From: Cristatella mucedo
Lineage: Eukaryota; Bryozoa; Phylactolaemata; Cristatellidae
Reading direction: 5' to 3'
Assembly: GCA_009760855.2 (NCBI GenBank)
Contig: WPIO01000008.1
Location: 9,909,001 to 9,973,000 of the forward strand
Length of the DNA stretch: 64,000 bases
The notes beneath the pieces were generated by a model, which was not told the origin of the DNA, searched no databases, and saw only the letters and a list, made by a program, of their open reading frames with translations. Each line of letters starts with the position of its first letter. Position 1 is the stretch's first letter. The translations under genes and the position numbers were made by a program. This document shows positions 56,520-64,000 of the stretch, piece after piece.

Positions 56520-58140
56520 CCAGGAGGCGCGTGGGTTTCAAGCCTCTTTGATACCGTTGTCATGTCGGGAGATTATGGGATTTCAGTCGATGGGAAATTC
56601 CTGCTTTGGGGAGTAGAAATTGAAGGCACAGTCTCCAGTGGAGTTAAGGCTCGTTAGAGGCGTAAATGAGCGACCAGAGTCAGGGAAGCGAGCACATGGT
56701 CTAATACGTAGTCTGATTAGAAAGAATCGTGGATAGATATTTCGGAGCAAGAGAATGATGGAAAATAGTAGTAAGGGCACAGAACCGTGAATTCAGTACG
56801 CTGCTTGATGGAAGTCAGTTTAGGTCGTTGAGAATTGGTGTATTGTGGGCTATTTAGGAGTTAGCGACAGACAAGTTCACCTGGAGAGTTTAGCTCCAGC
56901 TGTAAGCGTCTATGGTATCAGCAGAAAGACCGAGCAATTATTAGTTATGAAATTCTTGACGGGATGTCCCATGTGTAGGGACCAATAATGGGCTGTGGTA
57001 TTTTATCAAAGCAAGGCCGAATTTTCACAATATTATCGTGGTTGAAAGTAGGCGGACTTGGCCGTAAAGATAGTGTGGTTTGGTGAATGGTTATTCTCGA
57101 ACAGGACACCCTCATTTCGTGCAGATGCTATAGGAAATGTGCTGGCTGAGTCTGTCTTAAGCGTAGGGCTTTCAAATATCTGTTAAGCTGGTATTTTAGC
57201 CATTCAATTTGAAAATTGTTGCTAGCATCAACATGTGAATGTGCAGTAATACATGCATCGAGGAAGTGGTGAGAGTTTGACATGCTTTAAGGCTGGCAGG
57301 GATCACGGCATAGGTGCAGCTGTTTTATCTGCAGATACATGAAGGTACAAATTGTGCTATATTGCACCGGAATATGGAAATATGATGGCTGAGCCTGTCT
57401 TAATAGTTAGGTTTTCCATATTCCCAGATATTTGAGGCTTTCCAATATCTTTTAAGCTGGTTTTTCTATCGCCGTGCAATTTGAAAAATCTTGCTAGCAT
57501 CAACATATGAATGTTCAGCAACACATGCATCGAGGACGTAGTGACATCCTTGCTGGCTGGGAGGGATCGAGGCCTAGGTATAGCAATGTTTTATCTGCAG
57601 ACAAATGAAGGCATAGATTGTGCTATATTACACCAGCATGCTGGAGAGTACAAATTGTAAAAGCAAATGGAGCATAAAAATGTCCCTGAGATACCCCTTA
57701 CTTTTGATGCTTACTACTTGACTGGTCTCCATTGCCATCTACTCACTGAGATAGTGTTTAAGTCGTTTTTGTGCAGTGCCAGTGATACCCAGGCGAGACC
57801 AAAGGACGCTTGAGACGCACTTTGTAATCAGTGACAAAAAAGCTTCTTTGAGATCTAGCAGAACTTAAAGTAAAAACCCTCCGAATCAGCATTCATGAGA
57901 CGATCGCTATTCATCCGCAGCACTACTGACACTGGATTAATTTTCTATGTTACATGCCGAACTTTTTTCTCTATTTTCGAAGTTCTGATATAAGATTTCA
58001 ACTGGCCTGAAACTATTCATACGGATCTGCTTGGTAGAAGCATCCATAAAGGGACTGCGCGGAATTTCCCTTGGTCCTATGAGGATTTCCTGACGAGTCG
58101 CCTGATGACAGGCCTCGTTGAACGCGGCTGGGACAAAACT
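56520..58140 (-). mobile_element. LINE family B remnant in duplication copy 2
   Basis: Partner of 10,905-12,250. Minus-strand coding is almost lost (LRIRPCARFPDSGRSFTPLT near 56,680), but the word order matches other family B copies. Confidence 0.5.
57130..57640. repeat. Tandem duplication of ~245 bp
   Basis: The stretch from GTGCTGGCTGAGTCTGTCTT through CATGCATCGAGGA to GTGCTATATTGCACC (57,137-57,369) repeats as TGATGGCTGAGCCTGTCTTA through CATGCATCGAGGA to TGTGCTATATTACACC (57,381-57,632). Duplication copy 1 has only one such unit (11,505-11,745). Confidence 0.75.
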
Positions 58141-58430
58141 TCGTACCAAGAACATATTTATTGTGTTAGTTAGTAGACGTGAAGTTTTGTATACCGCCCT
58201 GGAATAACCATGCCTCTATCCAAGATACAGTACCCTGTAGGTGAAAGAGTAGCCAAGCATGCAATAGCAATGCAATAGCAAACATGCAATGCCAAATATG
58301 CAGTAGCAAATACTAAGCATAGCACACAGAAAAATGCTCACGGCCACTTTGAACTAAGACCTATTGGTAGTAATATGCACTGAATCATGCACTGGTATGC
58401 ACGCAAAATGCACGTGATAACGTAATTCAC

Positions 58431-59555
58431 CAGCTTCAGGCAGTGAGTAGCCATTTAAGTATGAACGTCGTCGACGCAGGCTGCAAGGGAGATAAGTGAC
58501 TCCAATGAAGAGCTAGGCTGGCATGGGTGAATGCATAGATAAGAGAGCTGAGAGAAGTCGGCGTAAAAATAAAACCCGAGGCTCTGTATGACGATGACTG
58601 CGAGAGGCTAAGTAGAGGCCTATAGTTAAAATTAAAAAGCGTGGGGCTATTTGCCTGCGATTCCACTATCTCTGTGAAAAATAAGAAATGAATTGTGTGC
58701 AGTGAAGCACTAACCCAAAACATCTCAGACCGGAGAACCGTAGATGTGGGCGGTGCACAACATTCGTGCAGAGCACGATACAAGTCGTCATGTTCCACAC
58801 GTTAATTTAAGCAACGCGGCACGGTGCGCTCCTGGTGGACGAAAGTCTGAGTCGCTATGAACCGGACGATGCTTAAATCCCCGTCAGGAGATTAGGACGT
58901 TGGAGTCCGGCTGCCTTTGTGTGCTGCGGCCTTTGTCGGACGCTGGAGGCTGGTTCCTGCACACGGGTAATCATTGGCCGGATGATGGCCCTTACTAGCA
59001 GGAAAACTCTTCCAGACAAAGAATGGCAAACGGCAAGCAGTATTCCGGTGGTGTGGGGAACCAGTCTCAGCTTGGCTTCATGGCAAGGCTTTGTGGCTGT
59101 CGCAACAGTCATCTCGGACCATCTGACAAGATGAGGTCGCGTGTGCATAAAGGTGGAAAGTGAGGCGCTAGAGCTAAGGATCTGAGGTTCAAGAGTCAGG
59201 TTGTTATGTTATATTTGGAATAGACTAGCTGATTTTTCACTGTAGCTTACAAAAGCTAAAAAGAAATAATTTGTAGAACGCCGCAAGGATTACTAATATC
59301 AGTGCCGAGCAGGAAAGGGTCAAGAAAATTTTACCGCAGCCAGACTGTATTGGTACGACTTACTATAAATCAACTATAGCCACCAGCGGAAAATCAATTC
59401 TCATCTTGAATTTTATTTTATAAGTTAAGTCTCAGTAATTTTTAAATATCAGCAATAAGCTTAGGCAACCTTGTCGAGGGAAGAGATCGTGCTTAGTCAG
59501 ACGAAAAATCACGTTCATATAATAAATAATAGTTATGATAATTTACATTTGTATT
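58431..59555. other. Host DNA, no gene supported
   Basis: ORFs at 58,436-58,798 and 58,873-59,148 (both minus) show no recognisable domain. No repeat match to the rest of the window is seen. Confidence 0.4.
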
Positions 59556-59770
59556 GGTTCCTTCATGAATGTACTCTCTTTCTAGGCACTCTATATTTGC
59601 TGTACAGGAATCATGATAATATGGTTAGTGGTGCACAGAGTCAACATGCATAATATGGTTAGTGGAAATATGCACACTGTTAGCATGCATAAGCACACAA
59701 AAGATAAATTACAATGACCCTCGAAAACGCTGCGAGAAACAGGTGCGTCTTAAATGCCATCAGGTCTTTC
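59556..59770 (-). mobile_element. LINE family B 3' fragment
   Basis: It contains CTCTTTCTAGGCACTCTATA TTTGC and TGCACACTGTTAGCATGCAT AAGCACAC, the complement of the family B 3' region. Confidence 0.65.
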
Positions 59771-59839
59771 CAATGTAATCGCCAAGCACAATTTAGGCTT
59801 TTATGCAGACGAAATACCGCACTGCCTATGCTTTGATGT

Positions 59840-59980
59840 TCCGATATAGCCCAGAAGGTAGCCCATCACGACCGAGGTCGTAAGTTCGATTGCTGCAGTT
59901 GGCGATCCTTTATTGGCAACTGCAAGCGGTGGTGATAGCCCTTAAGGCTCTTCTGCTGCTATAGAAATGAGGCTTTCAAA
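59840..59980 (+). repeat. tRNA-derived SINE-like element
   Basis: GATATAGCCCAGAAGGTAGC followed by GACCGAGGTCGTAAGTTCGA TTGC looks like a degenerate tRNA A box and B box about 35 bases apart, and the element ends TAGAAATGAGGC. The same ending occurs at 7,975-7,985, 52,880, 14,195 and 63,998. It is a probable SINE; transcription by Pol III is not shown. Confidence 0.5.
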
Positions 59981-59994
59981 TAGGCTAACAATCC

Positions 59995-60535
59995 CTCTCA
60001 GCCTCCAGCACATCAAACTCTCTCAACTCCCTTGCTGTATACATTGCTGGATTTCGCATTTGAATGACAGCAAACTTTCTGAAGTTTAATGACTTTAAAA
60101 CCAGCATACAAACCATGGACAAAGCTAGTGTGACTCAAAAATTTGAAAGTTTTGCGCTCAAAATCGGCTGTGTAAGCAAATTGTCGGTAACATCGGTACG
60201 AAATCTCGGTGCCTCGTTTCAAAGTGATGCATCTATATCCAACCCTATCAGTTTCTCAGTCAAGTCTGCCTACTTTCACCTGCGTATCATTGCAACAATT
60301 TGAACCTCAGAAAGCGCCGTCACAAAGAGTTTTACCTGCGGATGGTTGCTACATGACGACGCTTGCTGAGGATTTTAATTATTGTACGTATAATAGTTTA
60401 CAGAGCAACGCTTCAAAAGCAAAGTTATTAATGTTTCGCAATTCGACGACGATTCAGTTTCCTTTCGATAATAATGATAGAGAAGAGATCCGCGTACGAC
60501 CAAGTGTGCACACTTTGTATTAGTAGTCATACACC
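59995..60535 (+). mobile_element. LINE family B, RT fragment on + strand
   Basis: The + strand encodes MTANFLKFNDFKTSIQTMDK, KFESFALKIGCVSKLSVTSV and RNLGASFQSDASISN, the region following the YADD motif in CR1-like LINEs. A frame change follows near 60,300. It lies just before the family A LINE. Confidence 0.7.
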
Positions 60536-60539
60536 ATGC

Positions 60540-62985
60540 AAACACCAGAGAATATTTGATCTAGAGCGTGAAATTTGTTTTGATTAGACCCACGTGTGTG
60601 AGTTCGGCAGAAATCAGAATCAGCCAATCTGATGAATTCATATAGGAATTCAGCTGAGATAGCATGACAATCAGCTGAGTATAATGAATTAGTTTCTAGA
60701 ATATCTCTTGATCTGCATTCAGACTCGACCGGCAGCCTCGATACCCTCACTGATGCGATGAACATGACACTCAGGAGTGCTCTTGACAAGCATGCTCCCG
60801 TTCGCTCTATCCGTGTTCAAAGTCGTCGAGATTGCTTTCAATTTACAAAAAAACTCCTTAAGATGCGCCGTGTTAAGCGCAAGCTGGAACGTCGTTTCAA
60901 GAAATCGGGGTCTGAGGCAGACTTAGTCAATTTTAAAGACTTCCTTCGTGTTTACGCACGAAAGCTTAAGAAAGCCAGGGCTTCTTTTTTCATTAGAAAA
61001 CTGAATTCCTGCCAGTCGGACACTAAACAGATTTATAAGACAGTAAACCATTTACTGGCCAATGCTGTGAGGTCTGACTCCCCAGATATTAAGGGCTCAG
61101 CCGAAAAGTTTTCAGCTTTTTTTACTGAAAAAATTGAGCACATTTGTGCCTCCATTAAGCCCCCTCCGACCAAAGCAATCACCGTTCCTCAACCTGTGAC
61201 CTTCCTTAAAAGGTTCTCCGATGTTTCTGCCTGTGATGTGGCTGCCTTAATAAGGTCTAGCAAAAAGAGCTCGTCTCCTGAAGACCCTATACCTTCATCT
61301 CTGTGGTCTTCACTTGCAGACCAACTTAGCCCTGCCATAACCAAGATTTTTAATGCTTCTTTGGGAAAAGGGATCGTCCCCAAGTCCTTCAAATCGGCAA
61401 TCGTTAGACCTATTCTTAAAAAGCCTGGATTAGACACAGAGGTCCTAGCAAACTATCGTCCAGTTTCCCTTCTTCCATTCTTATCAAAGATTCTTGAAAA
61501 AATTGTTGCTAAGCAGCTAGTTGAACATATTGAAAATAATGGAATGTCAGAAACATTTCAATCAGGTTTCAAGAGGCAGCACTCTACCGAAACTGCTCTC
61601 CTCCGTGTTAACAATGACATTCTACGTGGCAACGACGACGGGAATGTCACTGCCCTAGCTCTGCTAGATCTGTCTGCTGCCTTCGACACCATTGATCACG
61701 AAGTTCTGCTTGAACGATTGAGAACAACGATCGGTCTGGCAGACGAAGCACTGGCGTGGTTTAAATCATACTTGTCTGATCGTGTTCAATCCGTGTCGTG
61801 TGGGGGTCAGGTCTCAGACATGAGAAGGGTCACCTGTGGAGTCCCTCAAGGGTCTGTACTTGGTCCCTTGCTGTTCTCCATTTATACGCAACCTCTGGGA
61901 AAAGTGATTAAGGCCCATGGAATAGGATATCGCTTCTATGCTGACGATACTCAGTTGTATTTGTCATTTAAACCGTCGGAATCTGCTGCAGCAACTGAGA
62001 AACTGAATGCTTGCCTTGCCGATATTCGATCCTGGATGTCGGAAAACTTCCTGAAATTAAATGACGATAATACCGAACTGCTTCTCATAGGACACACTAA
62101 GCGTGTGGCTGGATTAGAAGGCTTTGCTGTTCTAATAGGTGATGCTATTGTGCGACCGTCACCACGTGCTCGTAATCTAGGTGTCGTGTTCGACAGCTGC
62201 CTCAATTTCAAAAGCTTCATTCAGAAGACTGCCTCTACAGCTAGCCATCACATCCGATCCCTATCCAAGATTAGAAGCTGTCTCCCACAGTGGCTTGTAA
62301 AAAATTTAACTAGCTCCTTAGTTCTGTCTCGGCTTGATTATTGTAATTCCTTTTTGGCTGGGCTACCAAAGAAAGCTATTATGCCACTACAGCGGACTAT
62401 GAATATGGCTGCAAGGCTGGTCTTCAAGTCCCAGCGGTTTGAGCACGTGTCACCTTTGCTGAAAGAGCTAGGATGGTTGCCGGTTGAGCAAAGGATACAG
62501 AGCAAAGTTCTTATGCTGACCCACAAGGCCCGCCACGGCTTGGCTCCTTCGTACCTAGCTGAACTGCTGCATCAGTTTCAGCCTGTTCGTGCCCTCAGGT
62601 CCTGTGTGGACAATAAATTAGCTGTCCCATTCCTCCGCTTAAAGACAGTTGGCGACAGAAGCTTTAGCTCTGCAGGTCCTAGACTGTGGAACTCGCTTCC
62701 ACAATTCTTACGCAACGACATCTACTCTCCAACTGCCGACTATGGCACATCTTTTTCAGCGGTCCTGAACTGCTACTTCTATGCTAATCACTACCTCAAC
62801 TGCTCTCCTAACTCTGCTATGCTTCCCACTTTCTCTTTGTTGCGTGAGACGAAGTCTGTTGGCTACCGAATGCGTACCGAAAGCCGCTTAGGCTGTGAGT
62901 GCGCTATACAAAACTCTCCTGCCCACATGGTCTTTATGACTTTGTGGAGTTACTGACGGAGATACATTACATTACATTAGATCTC
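60540..62985 (+). mobile_element. LINE family A, longest copy
   Basis: A 5'-truncated non-LTR retrotransposon of the CR1/L2 type. It includes a degraded upstream stretch without an intact endonuclease domain, the RT ORF, and a 3' end TGACGGAGATACATTACATT ACATTAG. The ATTAC(ATT) microsatellite-type tail instead of poly(A) is typical of L2/CR1-like elements. The nearly identical 23,500-24,628 copy shows recent mobility of the family. Confidence 0.85.
60758..62956 (+). CDS. CR1/L2-like LINE reverse transcriptase, intact 732-codon ORF
   Basis: The ORF copies element RNA into DNA at the target site. Residues 1-110 are a basic linker region (RRVKRKLERRFKKSGSEADL). The RT domain follows: NYRPVSLLPFLSKILEKIVA, QSGFKRQHSTETALL, motif A ALLDLSAAFDTIDHEVLL, motif [17 protein letters not shown], motif [15 protein letters not shown] with both catalytic Asp residues, and the thumb with [18 protein letters not shown]. 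The C-terminal part has [12 protein letters not shown], as in other CR1-like elements. No apurinic endonuclease domain is present in frame, so the element is 5'-incomplete, although the RT part looks enzymatically competent. ATG 60,758 is simply the first in frame; the frame is also open a little further upstream. Confidence 0.9.
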   Translation: MNMTLRSALDKHAPVRSIRVQSRRDCFQFTKKLLKMRRVKRKLERRFKKSGSEADLVNFKDFLRVYARKLKKARASFFIRKLNSCQSDTKQIYKTVNHLLANAVRSDSPDIKGSAEKFSAFFTEKIEHICASIKPPPTKAITVPQPVTFLKRFSDVSACDVAALIRSSKKSSSPEDPIPSSLWSSLADQLSPAITKIFNASLGKGIVPKSFKSAIVRPILKKPGLDTEVLANYRPVSLLPFLSKILEKIVAKQLVEHIENNGMSETFQSGFKRQHSTETALLRVNNDILRGNDDGNVTALALLDLSAAFDTIDHEVLLERLRTTIGLADEALAWFKSYLSDRVQSVSCGGQVSDMRRVTCGVPQGSVLGPLLFSIYTQPLGKVIKAHGIGYRFYADDTQLYLSFKPSESAAATEKLNACLADIRSWMSENFLKLNDDNTELLLIGHTKRVAGLEGFAVLIGDAIVRPSPRARNLGVVFDSCLNFKSFIQKTASTASHHIRSLSKIRSCLPQWLVKNLTSSLVLSRLDYCNSFLAGLPKKAIMPLQRTMNMAARLVFKSQRFEHVSPLLKELGWLPVEQRIQSKVLMLTHKARHGLAPSYLAELLHQFQPVRALRSCVDNKLAVPFLRLKTVGDRSFSSAGPRLWNSLPQFLRNDIYSPTADYGTSFSAVLNCYFYANHYLNCSPNSAMLPTFSLLRETKSVGYRMRTESRLGCECAIQNSPAHMVFMTLWSY

Positions 62986-63869
62986 ATTATGAGGAAGAAA
63001 CGTGGAATCTATAGGAGATAGAGAAAACTTGTTAAGTAAAGCAAATCTCGAAACTCGATGGCGACGGATGCCTGCCACTATTGACAGATTGTCGCTAGAG
63101 GGACTTATTTAAAGAGCTTCCGTAGACTACTTTTTTCCAATTGCACGCGGCTTGTAGTTGAGCGAAGATCGAGCGAAAATCGCTATCAAAATAGAAAATC
63201 ACCCCGGCAGTTTCATTTGATCTCTGGGTACACAAGAAGGGAAAGTCTGTTGGGGATTGCTTCGGCTGTAGTCGGTAAACGTTTTCGATTTCAGCAAGGT
63301 CTTAGTCACTGCAAGTAACTCAGGCAGACGTTTCCGCCAATTATGTCACGTATCACTAGGTGGTGAGTTCATGTTGGGAGGCCGTTCACGGGCTGCACAT
63401 TGTATAAGTGGTGGCTGGTGGAATAGCGGGTGATGATGTCGATTAAGTTAGAGTGAGTGACTAACTGCACAGCACTCGAGGGAAAGCAACACTCACTGAG
63501 CGTCACAGCTGAATGCACAGCGAACGCCTCTTTCTGTCTGCCATCGGTCGTGTGAGCCAGCCCTGAGTTTCGCCTTGAGCAGAGAAAGGTCGCAAGGCCG
63601 AAGCTGTTGCAGATAGGAAACCCAGACACGCAGGAACGCGGCTCGAGGTTAGTTACGCAAAACAGGGAAGCGTCCATAAGGCCTGTCTGACCTTTCTAAA
63701 TAGCATTCAGAGTTATACATTATTAGGGCCTCATCCTTTCGTTTCCGGTCTGCTGCAGCTGGCTTACTGCCATGTCTAGTGATAGCGTCACCGGTCCGAC
63801 TGCACCTCTGTCGCCTGTTGACGTGAGAACACTAGAAAGAGAAGAGCCAGCGGAGAAGTCTCTTGCCGA
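62986..63869. other. Host DNA, no gene supported
   Basis: Mixed sequence. An ATG at 63,772 with a 35-codon ORF (MSSDSVTGPTAPLSPVDVRT) has a GTGAGA donor-like site at 63,821, a faint hint of a first coding exon, not enough to call. Confidence 0.35.
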
Positions 63870-64000
63870 AGCTCCACATTGAAGCCACTGGCCAGATCAG
63901 GAGTCCCAGGCAGCTAGGCGAGCTGAAGGTCAATGGCCGCCACCTTCTCTCCATTATTACAGCGGCACGGTAAATATTAATGGGTTTCAGAAATGAGGCT
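63870..64000 (+). repeat. SINE-like repeat, second copy
   Basis: It matches 14,060-14,200: CCCAGGCAGCTAGGCGAGCT, AAGGTCAATGG, then ATTAATGGGTTTCAGAAATG AGGC. It is cut by the window end. Confidence 0.55.

Noticed and set aside
58873-59148. Minus-strand 91-codon ORF as a host exon
   Set aside because: There is no recognisable domain, no splice support and an overlapping open frame on the other strand.
59840-59900. Functional tRNA gene
   Set aside because: The boxes are degenerate and no complete cloverleaf with paired acceptor stem can be drawn by eye.

Overview
This window looks like nuclear DNA of an invertebrate animal. There is no operon-style gene density. Instead it holds CR1/L2-like non-LTR retrotransposons, a pogo/Tigger-like DNA transposon, a probable solo LTR, very long (CT)n, (AT)n and (ATGT)n microsatellites, and a two-exon rhodopsin-class GPCR gene with a normal GT-AG intron. 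The species cannot be named from the sequence; a lophotrochozoan or flatworm-like host is only a guess.

The most striking content is a decayed virus-like element of the Polinton/adintovirus type (protein-primed PolB, retroviral-type integrase, double-jelly-roll capsid), far more AT-rich than its surroundings. It lies in two blocks. The left block (about 1,096-6,966) has a broken PolB gene on the + strand, a short basic ORF, an acidic Ser/Glu ORF and a tandem family of four small (about 65-70 aa) paralogous genes. The right block (about 25,250-35,700) has small + strand genes, an integrase, a Cys-rich protein, a repeat-containing fibre-like gene, a YqaJ-like nuclease, a major capsid protein, a coiled-coil/penton-like minor capsid candidate, a phospholipase-A2-like protein, an HNH-AP2 endonuclease gene, a hydrophobic structural gene, and the start of a second fibre-like gene cut by a LINE. 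A short motif (TATATAGAAA or close variants) sits directly before start codons in both blocks and on both strands. This argues that they are parts of one virus lineage. Most of these genes carry stops and frameshifts, so this is an endogenous fossil.

The 18 kb between the two blocks (6,967-25,249) is host DNA: copy 1 of a segmental duplication (about 7,330-12,650), a degenerate ~171-bp satellite array (about 14,470-16,650), and nested LINE/DNA-transposon layers (17,880-24,720). Right of the virus (35,700-48,280) come nested LINEs, a broken GPCR paralogue with a poly-Ala expansion (37,150-38,190), and possible exons of an unidentified host gene (46,880-47,870, minus strand).

The last quarter contains a 1.4-kb solo-LTR candidate inserted into an (ATGT)n array (48,576-49,983), the intact two-exon GPCR gene (51,550-54,529), copy 2 of the segmental duplication (about 52,285-58,430, which includes GPCR exon 2), a SINE-like repeat, and a LINE copy with an intact 732-codon reverse-transcriptase ORF (60,758-62,956). 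A near-identical truncated copy of that LINE sits at 23,500-24,628, so this family was active recently. No rRNA, tRNA gene or CRISPR array was seen.
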